From Chloranthus sessilifolius (taxonomy: Eukaryota; Streptophyta; Magnoliopsida; Chloranthales; Chloranthaceae), in contig CM037595.1 of NCBI GenBank assembly GCA_021018995.1, positions 96,623,491 to 96,687,490 of the forward strand: a stretch of 64,000 nucleotides of DNA, read 5' to 3'. The position numbers and the translations under genes were made by a program. Below, in pieces: positions 10,560-22,539 of this stretch; positions within the stretch are counted from its first letter, which is position 1, and the number at the start of each line of letters is the position of its first letter. The notes beneath the pieces were generated by a model. It did not search any database. It was not told the DNA's origin and worked only from the letters and a program-made list of their open reading frames with translations.

Positions 10560-12169
10560 TGATGAGTAGTGAAATATGATGATATTTCACCCCTAAAGAC
10601 CTACATTTAGCCACCCGATGAAAGTTATTTAATATGTTTTATATAGTTTTAGTCATTTACAGGTTTGGAGATAAGTTGAGCATAAATAACCCAAGAGTTT
10701 AGAAAATAACGTCAAATTCGTGCAACCTTAGATCATTTAGAACTTATCCCGACTTGCAGCTCAATTTTGACCTTTAAAACATTGGATTCGCGAAATTATT
10801 AAAACACCAAAGTTGTAGAGCTCGTTGTCTTCTTTCCAACACCGCAAGAATCGCTTCAATCCGACTTCGGGATAAAAAATTATGAACAAAATACTGAGGT
10901 TGCGTCTGTTGAAGAGTTGGGCTGAGTTTCACTAAAATCTAGAAAACTCGATGCATCGAGCAACAGACTCGATCAATTGACTTTAGATTGAATCTTTATA
11001 TTTTTTTTAAAGCTCAAAATTGGGGGGAAAAGTTAGGTTTCGAAATTAGACCTTATTTAAGGAAAAATTAGAATTATGGTCAAGGATATCTCTCCCTTTG
11101 GGGAGCCTTTTATTTTCCTTAGCATTTTTAGTTTCTTTGAGTTTTTCCCTTTTATTTCCAAGCATTGTTCTTTCCCTTTCCTAGTTTTAAATCTTAGATT
11201 AGTTTATTTTCTGTATTCAAGAAAGGATTGTACGCATTGGATTAAAGCTTTCGTGGATTTTTGTGGATCATTCGTTACGGTATTTTAATGTCATTTTCAA
11301 TTCCTGTCTTTATTTTGCTATTTATTTCAATCATGTGTGGCTAGTTTCATTGAGGATGGGGATCTAATGAACCTCATCCGAGGTATTCATTCGTAATAAT
11401 ATAAATCTACAGTTGAGATATGAGATTGTTTTAATGGACCTGATGTTATTATCGATATGGATATAATCCGATTGTAATTTGAGATCTAGGAGCTATATCA
11501 TGCCCTATGATTTCAGATCTGCAATGGTGATTCTAATCTAATTACTGCCTTCTCTGGGTTAAGTTCTACCACTATCTGAGGTGTGAGTGTTAATCATACA
11601 CTCATGGGATGTTAATCATACATCTCCGTGATCTTAGATCGGTAGTGTAGACTTTACCCCAGCAGTAAGTTCCAATTACCATCCGACATACATCTCCTTG
11701 ATCTTAGATCGGTAGTATGGAATTTACTTAGAGATTGGGTTCTAAATACTATTTGAGGTGTGAGTGTTAATCATACACTCATGGGATGTTAATCATACAT
11801 CTCCTTGATCTCAGATCAGCACTTTAGAACTCATGTGTGTTTGGGTCCAGTGCTTGCACATTGACATCTTTTGATATTCTCATATCTTAATCCACAGATT
11901 TGTATTGCATGAATGATAAACCTACGATGAGGGGATTTGGTATCCCAATCCTTATCTTTTATTAATTGTTTAGATTTTATTTTACTGCCTAGTCTTTATC
12001 TCATCTGCCAAACTCTCAGAATCATAAAATTAGTTTAAATACTGTGCTACATCTGTAGTAATTCTTTTGGTTAATTGCTATCTCTTCTTTTAAATTTTCT
12101 AACCAATCATCGTGGGAACGATCTCGTACTCTGCACCCACTGACTACATCACGATTCGTGAATAATTCA
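10560..12169 (+). repeat. Lone LTR (LTR-A), related to the Athila LTR
   Basis: The first 65 bp (TGATGAGTAGTGAAATATG onward) align base for base in length with the start of the Athila LTR at 17427, including the word CCTACATTTAG. The end near 12168 (TTCA) is tentative. It contains two copies of a 177-bp-period repeat (from 11578 and 11755) and short ATCGA-type palindromes near 10946-10985. No matching 5-bp duplication was found at the ends, so it may be a deletion remnant rather than a clean solo LTR. Confidence 0.65.
11578..11830. repeat. 177-bp-period direct repeat inside LTR-A
   Basis: The block starting GAGGTGTGAGTGTTAATC at 11578 recurs at 11755 with near identity for about 70 bp; a partial third related block (CATACATCTCCTTGATCTTA) lies between them near 11687. 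Confidence 0.8.
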
Positions 12170-12637
12170 AGATTTTTTCAATAAACCATGATTTTTAATA
12201 TTTCTTAAATTTTTACTTTTTACATTTTTAATCTTATATTTTTATTTTTTTCTTCAAATTTTGCCGGATTTTTCCGACTTTAAATCTTCTGAATTATTGC
12301 CCAACCCTGACTTGGTGACTATGCTGACTAGTATGTTTGATGTGGGGTTATTGCATGTACATGGGAACTTAGGCGGGTGCATAGTGACAAATTTCGCCGA
12401 AATTTCGCGAAATGAGGGACAACCGAAATTTTCGGGAAAATTTCGGTACTTTTCGGTAATTTCTTTATTTTAGGTATTTTTCGGTAAATTGTTGTATATA
12501 TTTGAAAATTTTATTAAATATATTTTTTTGTATATTTTTAATCCCCGAAATTATTCCAAAAGTTATCGAAATTAATTCGAAATGTACCAAAAGGACCCCC
12601 CACCGAAAAATTCCCAAAACGAAATTTGTCACCGGCT

Positions 12638-12640
<3 letters not shown>
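12170..12640. mobile_element. MITE remnants related to the hAT-like family
   Basis: At 12240-12323 a right end similar to the hAT-like family is seen (GCCGGATTTTTCCGACTT and GACTTGGTGACTATG). At 12380-12634 a second small element has ends CATAGTGACAAATTTCG and, inward from the right, CCGGTGACAAATTTCG, filled with TTTCGG/CCGAAA words. No convincing 8-bp duplication flanks either. Confidence 0.45.

Positions 12641-12693
<53 letters not shown>
12641..12693. repeat. (TA)n microsatellite
   Basis: An uninterrupted run of about 26 TA units. Apparent open frames here encode only alternating Ile and Tyr and are not genes. Confidence 0.98.
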
Positions 12694-12696
<3 letters not shown>

Positions 12697-12982
12697 ATAC
12701 TGTGAATAAAATATTAACATGCAAGTAAACACTCTTCTCTATCTTCTTCGTACTCTAAATTAGGAATCAGAGAGAACGCATAAATAAGATCAACTGAAAT
12801 TAAAAGTTAGTTATCAAGTATTGCTTTGAATAAAATGCAATTAAACAAATAAAACAAATTTCTCTAGCTTCTTCATAATCCAAAATTGGGAACCAAAGAT
12901 AACACAAAAACAAGATCAACCAAAATTCCTCGTCAACTATAATTACACATCTGTCTCCACTCAAGCAACTACAAGTACATAC

Positions 12983-13171
12983 CAGCAAATGAAACGCGGC
13001 GATGATAGAAACTGAGAGAACCGATTGCAGTCCGCCGCGAAGTAAATGAGGTCCCCAAGTTATCACAACGACGGCATAATAAGACACAGCAATTATCCCC
13101 GTGACGAGGAGAATCATAAAATAACCCAGAATCCTTAAACCAGAACAGAATTTAAAAAAATTCAGATCCAT
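12983..13171 (-). CDS. DHHC-type protein S-acyltransferase, first exon only
   Basis: From the ATG at 13171 the minus strand encodes 63 residues up to a GT donor (CAG-proximal GCTG|GTATGT, exon ends at 12983). They read MDLNFFKFCSGLRILGYFMI, then a continuous hydrophobic stretch with VSYYAVVVITW and finally VLSVSIIAAFHLL: the N-terminus and first two membrane segments typical of the plant PAT12-16 type of DHHC palmitoyltransferases, which attach palmitate to cysteines of membrane proteins. The zinc-finger/DHHC exons are not found between here and position 1. Either the gene continues beyond the window through an intron of more than 12.9 kb packed with transposons, or this is an orphaned first exon. 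Upstream lie a pyrimidine-rich 5' UTR and an AAACCCTAA telo-box, which argues for a real promoter. Confidence 0.72.
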
Positions 13172-13623
13172 TCTAGAATCTCTTCCCCGGTCAAGCCCTA
13201 GGTAAGTGACGACGAGTCCAGAAGATCTTCTGGTTCGATTCGGAAAAATCCGTTTAAAGATATAATGAGCCAGATTTAACCGATTCGATGTCAAGATTGA
13301 ATTTTTAGGGTTTCAGCTTCTCCTAAGAAACCGATAGAAGAAGAAATGGTTACTCGTTAGCAAATGAGTTGGTTTTGAGGGTGAGAGTTGGTAGGAGATA
13401 TTATGGCAGAGCGAGTTCGATTCGGTGCAGAATCGGGTTTTTTTAACCTCGTTCATGACAGCTCAGTACTCCGGCTCGCCCGAGTTAAGGTTTCAGGGTT
13501 TTGACTGAAAGTCTGAAACTCGTCAGGTGTCTGGGTAGAGCTAGCGAGGAGAGAGAGAGAGAGCTGGTCACAACGGATGGTGACGGGGTCTTTAACTCTA
13601 AACACGTGGCATATGAAAGAGCT
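13172..13623 (-). promoter_or_regulatory. Upstream region of the S-acyltransferase exon, cut by the LINE
   Basis: On the minus strand this contains CT repeats (near 13549-13563) and a telo-box AAACCCTAA (13305-13313), both common in 5' UTRs and promoters of plant housekeeping genes. The LINE's 3' end lies at 13624, so the original promoter is split about 450 bp upstream of the ATG and its distal part now sits beyond 34021, 20 kb away. Confidence 0.5.
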
Positions 13624-13865
13624 CTTTTTTTTTATTATAACAAATATATTCATTAATGAATAAAATAAGATAAAACCATATCATGGAGTTGGAGAGGGAT
13701 ATCCTCCCTCGAGATTTCATCATAGTTTCTTTGCAATCGGATTTTTGACAATAAATCAACCGCAATATTGGCTATTCTTACTTCTCATGATATGCTTACT
13801 AGAATGGGATCTAAAAACCATCAAGTAGTCATTGATTTCATCAAAAATATAGCCAAGCTCTGAGA

Positions 13866-14136
13866 TATCATTCTTTGAAGTTCTGACGGCATTTCTTACC
13901 TGAGCAGAATCTCCTTCAAACTTGACGTCGTAAATGATATCTTTGAAGTTCTGACGTCATTTATTACTTGAGCAGAATCTCCTTCAAACTTGATGTCTTA
14001 TATGATATCTTTGAAGTTCTGGCAGCATTTATTACCTGAGCAGAATCTCCTTCAAACTTGACGTCTTAAATGATATCTTTGAAGTTTTTGCGGCATTTAT
14101 TACCTGAGCAGAATCTCCTTCAAACTTGACGTCTTA
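13866..14136. repeat. Four tandem 68-bp repeats inside the LINE RNase H region
   Basis: The word CTTTGAAGTT recurs at 13873, 13941, 14009 and (with one change) 14077, a period of exactly 68 bp, and each unit contains GAGCAGAATCTCCTTCAAAC. On the minus strand the unit encodes the RNase H motif reading VKFEGDSAQV. Since 68 is not a multiple of 3, the copies are read in shifting frames, so only the first unit extends the protein. Confidence 0.93.
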
Positions 14137-17100
14137 AAACCAACACTGATAAGCGAAACGAGCGGCTTCAAGAAAAGTAAAAGGCTCATAATGGTCCAGT
14201 TTAAAAACATTTGGAATGTTTTTAGCCATCAAAACAAGAATCATTCCATCATGATCACAAATTATAACTCCTATACTTGTTGTTTTATTCATTTCACACC
14301 AAGTACCATCAAAATTTATTTTAAAACAATCATGGGTGGGAGGAGACCAGGATACATCCGAGGGCGTTTGAATGTAGATGTGCGCCTCATGGGTTTTGAT
14401 ATGTTGGAACTCAGCCAAGTAGCATTTGGCTTGCATAGAGATTAAGGTTGGGTCCTTCTATTTAAAGTCATGCACCACCTGATTCCTCTCATTTCATATT
14501 CCCCAAGCAATAATGAAAAAACGATCTAACTGGTCTTTGGCGAATTGATTATGCAACTCCATAGCCCACTCTTTAAAATCTACTTGGGCACTCTCGCGAA
14601 CACAGGCTCTCAGCGATGAGCAAAACCAGTTTATTTCAGCTTTGTAACAGTCTCTAAGGGTGTGACTGACTGACTCAACAGTAGATCCACATACATCGCA
14701 TATTGGTGAGATGGTTTCAATTTTTTATGGAATAAAGCCTTGACCAGGAGGATATTTTGGCATGCTCGCCACTCAAATAGTTTAACCTTATTCGGAATAC
14801 GACACCTCCACAGATATCGCCAAAAGACATTTACTGCTTAAGAGGAAGATGAAGCCTCCCTTTCCTTCGTAGGTTCATCAAAAATAGATTTATAGGCACT
14901 TTTGACTGAAAACTTACTGCTCTTCATGCTAGTCTGTCATCTTTTAAGTGATAGGGGCGAGGATACCCAAGATAGCGATCACATCCTCCTCCCAAAAACT
15001 TTCCTGAGAAGTTGCTCATTCCAACGCATAGGATTACTGTACATCAACTCCGCAATCTTTTCCAATTGACTATTCTCTTTTAAGGATAAAACTTTAAAAG
15101 TATGTTTTCTAGGGATCCACCTATCCTGCCAGATTCTGATAGATTTACCACTTCTTATCCTCCAAATAAGGTTCTTTTCAACCACAGATTTTGCTGATAA
15201 GATACTAGACCACGTGTAGGAGGAATTCCGACCGATTTTAGTATCAAGAAGGGTTGTACGCGGAAAGTACTTGGCTTTCAATAATCAACTAGTCATCGAG
15301 GTTGGATTTGAGATAATCCTCCATACTTGTTTAGCAAGCATCGCTATATTGAAGGATTTGAGATTTTTGAAGCCCAACCCCCTTTCACCTTTTGGTAGAC
15401 ATAGATCTTTCCAAGCCTTCCAATGTAAGTTGTTATCCTTTCCCTGTTTGCCCCACCAATATTTTGTTGTCATTGTTGAGATCTCTTTGAATAAGATGGT
15501 AGGAAGATTAACACAACTCATCGCATATTGCATGCACAATTGCTTTAATAAGTATCTTTCCCTGCCTAGGATAATAGTTTTCCTTTCCACCCGCTGAGTT
15601 TTTTTTAGATTTTGTCTTGTATACCTTCAAATGTTGTTTTTTTGGATCTACCTATGCACATAGGTAGACCCAAATTTTTATCCTGTGAGCAAGTACCTTT
15701 GATCTAAAAGATATTGAGAATTCTCAACCTGTAATCTTGTTTAACATTTGGGTTAAAAGATAACGCCGATTTATCAAAGTTAATTTTTTGACCCGACGCA
15801 TCTTCATAAAGTTAGAGGATATTAATAATTTCCCTACTTTCGAATTCAGTTGCCTAATGATAGAGGAGGCTATCATCGGCAAAGAAAAGGTGGGAGATGA
15901 CAGGAGCACCTCGACAAATATGGATACCAAAAATTTTACACTATTGGACAACATTTGTGAGGAGATTTGAAAAGACCTCGGCACACAATGAATAAATAGG
16001 GGGACAATGGATCCCTTTGTCTCAAACCTCTTTCGGGACAAATTTTACTCAAGATATGACCATTGACCACAAGTTCATACGACACAGATTTAATGTAGCC
16101 CATAATAAGATTTACCAATTGAGAGATAAAGCCCATTTTTTCGAGGGTTTTTTTAGAAAGGTCCATTCGACTCTATCATAAGCATTGCTCATGTCCAACT
16201 TCAAGGAGCACCACCCTTCTTTACCATATCTTTTATTCTTCAGGTAATGAGCAACTTCAAAAGCGATAAGAGAAATGTCTGTTATAAGTCTCTCAGGGAC
16301 AAAAGCACTTTGATAATCAGATATGATGTTTAGAAGAATTTCCTTAAAACAATGTGCTAAGACTTTCGCTTTGATTTTGTAAAAGACATTCCATAAGCTA
16401 ATGAGACAAAAATGAGAAAGACTTTTTGGATTTTTCGTTTTGGGAATGAGAACGATATGAGTATGATTGACCCCAGATAAATTCATGTTTCCATTTAGAT
16501 ATTTTAAAATAAAACTCACGACTAACTCAATAACAATGGATCAGTAAGATTGAAAAAAGAGAGGGGGCATACCGTCGGGGCCTGGGGATTTGAGCGGATG
16601 CATTTGAAAAAGGGTGGGCCTTTCGAACCTCCCCCAATGAAAATTCACGTACTAGCCAATTATTTTGTTCTACCGAGACCCGTCCATGAATTCCCTCCAA
16701 AGCTTCGTCCAAATGAATAGAGGCAGCTGATTTGAAAAGGTCGGTAAAATGGGAAGATATGACCCTTTCAAAATCCTCTTTTGAGGTTCTCCATACTCCA
16801 TTTTCTTCGTATAGTCCAACTATTTGGTTCATTGTCCTTCTTTGTGATGCGATGGAATGAAAGTATTTGAGTTCTTGTCCCCATGTTTAATCCACACCTC
16901 CTTCAATCGTTGGTGTCATAACATTTCCTCCTTCTCAAGCTAGATATCTATCTATTTTTTAATTCGCTCATCTTCTCTAGATTGGAATCGTTAGAAGCGC
17001 CAAATCTGATTTGATTAAATCTGCTTTGTAACTTATTTAGCTGATGATGAATATTATCAAAGGAAGATTTATTCCATCTATCTAAGGCTTGTGCAACATG

Positions 17101-17421
17101 GGCGATCTTACTACAGATCTGAGTGGTGTCAAAGGAATAGTCAGGGGCATCCCAGCTTTTCCTAATAATATCTTCACACTGCTTTTCTTGTGACCACATA
17201 GACTCAAATCGGAATATTTTGGGTCCCTTACACCATAAATTATGTTGGGGAGATGTAGCTATGAGGATTGGTGAGTGATCAGATATGGATGATGAGAGGT
17301 GGGTAACGTCGGAGTTAGGAAACCAATTACACCATGCTTGAGAAACTAGAGCCCTATCAAGGCGCTCTTCAATGAATTCATCTCTTTCCTTCTTGTTTGA
17401 CCAAGTAAACTTTGGCCACGA
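14134..17421 (-). pseudogene. LINE ORF2, C-terminal part: end of endonuclease, reverse transcriptase, zf-RVT, RNase H
   Basis: Reading down the minus strand: endonuclease end (FTWSNKKERDEFIEERLDRA, WFPNSDVTHLSSSISDHSPI, with the conserved SDH), linker, reverse transcriptase (THIVLIPKTKNPKSLSHF, DYQSAFVPERLITDISL, LKLDMSNAYDRVEW, GLRQRDPLSPYLFI and the catalytic FADDSLL at 15872-15883), thumb and connection (TMTTKYWWGKQGKDNNLHWK, WKDLCLPKGERGLGFKNL), zf-RVT near 14640-14800, and RNase H (FKINFDGTWCEMNKTTSIGV). At least six frame breaks make it non-functional. In live relatives it makes cDNA directly at the nicked target. Confidence 0.9.
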
Positions 17422-17426
17422 AAAAC

Positions 17427-18871
17427 TGACCGGTGTTGAAATATGACTATATTTCACACCTTAAATCCTACATTTAGCTGTTCGATGAAAGCATCTGATG
17501 GTTGTTGTGAGGTTTTGATGTTTACAGGTGTTTCTGACCGTTAGACTGTTCAAGAGCATAAAAGAAGGAAATTAAAGACTATAAAAGAGTTATGGACAAA
17601 AAGGTCCAAAGAAGCATTAAGATCTGAAAAGAGAATCAACCTCCATCAAGAAATGAGACTTTACATTGAAGAGTCAATCGATTGAGGCATCATTGTCAAT
17701 CGATTGACAGATGGAATAAAACTCAACCCTAGAAAATCAATCGATTGAGACATGAAAATCAATCGATTGACACATACAGGCAGAAGTGCCCTAAAGAAAT
17801 TCGAACTCAAAATCAATCGATTGAGACTTCTGTCTCAATCGATTGAGGCAATTAGGTTTAGGTGTGTTCGGCCATTATAAAAAGGAGGCTACGGCTTTAG
17901 AAAAGGGGAGGAATTAGGATTTTTATTTTTTTTGTAATTTTAGGCTCTTCACTTTGGGAATTTAGAGAACTTCTTTTCACCCTTTCAAAGGTTCTTCTTT
18001 TCTCCTTCTTCTAGGGTTTCATCTGGATAGATTGTACCGAGGATTTACATTATTTTTCCTTTACGTTCATGAAAGCATAGATTGTATTTAGGAAAAGGCA
18101 TTATAAATAAAGATCTTTGGAAGAAATGAAAAGTGGAATGGCTTTGAATGAACAAGGAGATCATACACCAAAGATGAGCGGCTAAATCAGTAGATCGGGG
18201 AAGATGCGATCCCCAGATAAGTACCCATATTTATGATTAATATCATAGTCTATTTATTGTCATCATGGAATCGTTTTGCTAAAAGTTTGCGTTATTGAAA
18301 ATATGTTGAATGCTTGTTATGACCGTTGATTGCGCGTATCAACGGCCGTAATCGCTTGATCTGGACCTGCAGACTGATCTAGGCTGTAGAGCGATTATGT
18401 TTTTATTATTGTGATCTAAACATCATGAGATACGCTATGCTTCTTACATGACTCATACCACGATGATAGGCTGAGTCATTATTTTTAGATAGGGTATGCC
18501 GGATTGATGATCATATTTTATTTCGAATTATTTTTATAGATGAATGATGCATTAATGAAATTGTGGGTTTTTAATGGTAGAAAAGGGGAACAAATCTGGG
18601 GTAGCATATTCCTTGATCTCATTTAATTATTGTTCTTAGATTCATCAGTAATTAGTTGTTTAGATTAATTAATTTATTTTTCTTACATTTAGGAAAAGTG
18701 TGATAAATTTTTGGTAAATTGAATCTGCCCTTTGGTACTTCCTTGGGGACGTTTTTAAATCTCTGAAAGAATTAATTAAAATTTACGTTTCCCTGTGGGT
18801 TCGACACCCTTGTTCTTGTCATACTGCAATAGATCTTGTGCACTTGCAAGGGTTACATTTAAAATCGACCA
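17427..18871 (+). repeat. 5' LTR of the Athila-type element
   Basis: Runs from TGACCGGTG to ATCGACCA. It has a hairpin at 17437-17456 (arms TGAAATAT/ATATTTCA), six copies of the palindrome TCAATCGATTGA between 17674 and 17846, and a TATA box TATAAAAAG at 17876-17884, so transcription likely starts near 17910. Confidence 0.93.
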
Positions 18872-19448
18872 AGTTTTTGGCGCCACTATCGGAGAAATCG
18901 GTGAAATTTTGATTAATTCAGATAGGGATTTATGTGTTTTGTGGTGAGTAAAAAAAATAAAAATAAAAATCTTTAATTATGAAATTTTGGAAGTTTGTGG
19001 ATTTGAAATCTGAAATTTGGTGCTCAAAGGTTGATTTTTGATTTTCGAACTTAAATTTTTGCAATGAGAATTTTTGAAATTTAATTTCTAAATTAAATTT
19101 TGATTTTCTTGTGTGAATTTTGATTTTTGAATTTTTAAAAAAAAAACTAATATTTAGATTTTTGATTTGTAAAATCTTCTTTCCCTTATTTTTCTCTCTT
19201 AGGTAAGTTTTTGTAGGAGTCTTTTAGGAAGTAGAGATTTTTAGGCTTCTTATTTTAGATTTTGTAGGAGTCATTTTAGGAAGTTTAGATTTTTAGGATA
19301 CCTTCCTTAGGAAATTTAGGAATCTTTTATTCTTTTCTTTCTTTTTCTCTTTTAGGTAAGATTTTATAGGATTTTGTAGGATTGCCTTTAGGTTTTAAAA
19401 TTTAAATTTTAAAATTTAATTTTTATTTTTATTTTTGAAATTCGAATT

Positions 19449-19501
<53 letters not shown>

Positions 19502-19952
19502 AATTCGAGTTTTAATTTAATTTTTTTAAAAAAAAATTTTAATTTTAATTTTAATTTAATTTTTAAAAAAAAAAAATTTCTTTTCATCTGATATTAGCTA
19601 CTGTTTATCATATCCTCAATCAATTGAACATTCTCTGTCAATCGATTAAGATTGAGATATCATTCGTTGTGAGTTTCTTGGTTTCTCTCAATCGATTGAC
19701 ATTCATCTGTCAATCGATTGACAAAAATTCTGAGCTTGCCATTTTTAGCTGAAAAATCTGTGCTGACTTGCTTTGACTCTTTGAACCTCAATCGATTGAG
19801 AACAGTTCTTCAATTGATTGGCTGATAAAGTCATTTGTTTGAACTTTGTGTGTGCTTCTATCAATCGATTGAAAATCTTTGCTTCAATCGATTGAAGCTG
19901 AATTTTGTGGGTTTGTTGTGGATTCTTCAATCCTTGTTTGTGAGCGTGGTGT
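18872..19952 (+). other. Athila primer binding site and untranslated leader
   Basis: TGGCGCCACTATCGGAGAA begins at about 18878, close to the tRNA-Asp-type site usual for Athila/Tat elements. The leader is AT-rich, includes a TA microsatellite at about 19452-19487, and just before gag carries eight more TCAATCGATTGA-like palindromes (19615-19896). Confidence 0.8.
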
Positions 19953-21360
19953 ATGAGCTTTACTCGTTCTTATCACCCGCATCTGCAACCGTTTAATCTT
20001 GAGATCAAAAGATCTTGTAGAGAGAATCGTAGAATCCAAAGGAATCTGTATCATCATACTGATACCATGACTGATCAAAGGCAAGAAATGAATGGGAACA
20101 ACCAGAATGTCAATAATGGCAATAATGGAAATAATGGGAATAACAATTACAATGAGGGCCCTAGAACACTCAAATATTATAATAATCCTGATTTTTACGA
20201 GGATCAGGATAGTATCATGCATGATCCCATTCCAGGGAACCACTATGAATTCAAATCAGCAATGATTCAAATGCTACCAATTTTCCATGGTTTGGCAAAT
20301 GAAAATCCGCACGTTCATCTAAATGAATTCACTGGAGTATGCAAAATGTTCAGAGTCCACAATGTCACTGATGAGATAGCTAAGCTTCGACTCTTTCCTT
20401 TCTCTTTAAGAGATAAAGCAAAAACGTGGTTCTATTCCTTAGAACCACAATCTATTCAGAGTTGGGCAGAGCTACACCGTCAGTTTCTTAAAAAATATTT
20501 TCCCATGACCAAAACTATTGAGTTGCGTCAGAAGATCCAGTTCTTTTCCTAACAACCTACAGAAACATTTCATGAATGTTGGGAACGCTTTAAGGAATTG
20601 ATTAAGAGTTGTCCAAATCATCAAGTTCCAAGGTGGCAACAAGTCTGAAGTTTTTACAATGGACTGATTCCAGAAGAGAGACGCATGGTTGATACATCTT
20701 GCGGAGGATCGCGTGCCACGAAAGATGCTGATGAGATGTGGGCATTGTTTGAGAAGTTATATCAAACTTCAATCCAAAATGCGACAATGGAGCGAACTAA
20801 TTTGGATGTGGCAACAAAATCACATGTGTTGACCAGAAATGGATTATTTGATGTCAATAACAACACGTCAGATCTGTCAACAAAGGTTGATATGTTGTCC
20901 AAGCAAATGAACATGCTGTTAGCTGCAACTAAGCAAGCTAAGAGTCCCATCAATCCCGCTGCTTGTTCAATTTGTGACCACCCTGGTCACATGGCTAACG
21001 AGTGCCCTACTACCTTATCATTTCTTCCTGATGAACCTACTCCTCAAGAGCAGGTGAATCTAACTCAATCATATCAGCGACAAGGTAGGAACATGTACTC
21101 AAACACATACAATCTGGAATGGAAAAAATCACCCCAACTTAGGATGGAGAGGATCAAACCAAACTGGACAAGTGAATCAGCAGTTCAGATCTAATCCAAT
21201 GAGTGGACAACAAAATTTTCAGCAGAATTTTCGTCCACAACAGAATCCTAATTTCTAACAGAATTCTAATTTCCAGCAGAATGCTCCGTATTATCATCCA
21301 AATACTGAATACCGTAAAAATCAGAATTTCAATCAGAATCTTAATCAATCTCATACCAGC
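19953..21360 (+). pseudogene. Athila gag (stops present)
   Basis: The matrix/capsid part includes FHGLANENPHVHLNEFTGVC, KLRLFPFSLRDKAKTWFYSL and ETFHECWERFKELIKSCPNH, characteristic of Athila gag. The nucleocapsid knuckle CSICDHPGHMANEC keeps the CX2CX4HX4C pattern. An Asn/Gly-rich stretch precedes the capsid. A TAA at about 20550 (apparent CAA to TAA), a TGA at about 20646 and frame changes near 21130-21260 break it. The chosen start is approximate. Confidence 0.88.
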
Positions 21361-21378
21361 ACTTCGAAAGATTCTGAT

Positions 21379-22509
21379 ATGGAAGAAAAGGTGATACAAA
21401 GCATGCAATCTTTTCAGCAGATGATAATGGACCAAGTCAGTCAATTGGCCAATCAACTAAGTCAACGAGAGGAAGGTAGGCTTCCCAGCCAACCCGTCAA
21501 CAATCCTCGAGGTCAAGCACCACCTGATGAAGGACCATCGAATAGTCAACAGTTGAAAGCTGTTACAGTGCTGAGAAGTGGGCGAGAAGTTGATAATCAA
21601 GTGGAAATGCCTGTGAAAGTTGATGCAGAAAGAGAAGCAGCGAAAGAGAAAGAATTAGAGATAAGAAAAGATAAAAGAAAAGGAAAAGAGAACGAAAAGG
21701 AGAAAGAAAAAGAGCAAGGAAGAGAGAAGGGAAAAGAAAAAAAAATAGAGGAAGTGTCACTTCCAACTGTCCAACAAGGACGTGAAAAAGAATCAAAACT
21801 TGAATCTGCACCTTATGTCCCAAAGGCACCATTCCCTCAATGCCTAACTCCTCCATCTAGAATGGGAAAGGGACCGGCAAAAATAGAAGAAAATTTTGAA
21901 ACATTCAAGCAAGTAAAGATAAATCTTCCATTACTTGAAACAATCAAACAAGTTCCTGATTATGCCAAGTTTTTCAAAGATTTGTGCACTCGTAAGAGAA
22001 AGGCACGTACTCATGTTTCAAAGAAAGTGTTCCTGACTAATCAAGTCAGTTCGATATTGCAATTGGAAACCCCACAGAAACTGAAGGACCCTGGAGTCCC
22101 AACTGTTCCATGTGTCATTGGCGGGCAACCAATTGGAAAAGCGTTATTGGATTTGGGAGCAAGTATTAATCTAATCCCATACTCAATGTACGAGAAACTC
22201 GGATTAGGTGAATTGAAACCCACGACGGTCACACTTCAACTGGCGGATAGGTCAGAAAGAAGACCTAGGGGTATTATCGAGGATGTTTTGGTTGGAATAG
22301 ACAAGTTTATCTTTCCAGTGGACTTCGTTGTTTTAGACATGGAACCACCTGTTAAATCAATTAATCAAGTCCCCATCATCCTTGGACTTCTGTTTCTCGC
22401 CACTGCCAACGCTTGCATTAATTGTCGCACGGGAGTCATGGACGTTTCTTTTGGAAACATGAAGGTTAGATTGAACATATTCCATGCGGTGAACCATTTC
22501 CCTAACTAG
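21379..22509 (+). pseudogene. Athila protease region
   Basis: A 376-residue open frame. Residues about 80-130 are a highly charged Lys/Glu linker, then APFPQCLTPPSRMGKG, and an aspartic protease with active site LLDLGASINLIPYSMYEKLG at about residue 255. The active-site form DLGAS rather than DTGA is usual in Athila. The frame ends in a TAG at 22507-22509 before DEVEYFYID, probably a former CAG codon, so in intact relatives it reads on into reverse transcriptase. Confidence 0.88.
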
Positions 22510-22539
22510 GATGAGGTCGAATATTTTTACATCGATCAG

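Noticed and set aside
10560..12169. LTR-A as a clean solo LTR with target-site duplication
   Set aside because: The 5-bp flanks (tctac and agatt) do not match and gag of Gypsy-2 does not resume to the right, so a simple solo-LTR history is not supported.
12502..12732. Open frames on both strands over the TA repeat
   Set aside because: They encode runs of Ile-Tyr produced by the microsatellite.
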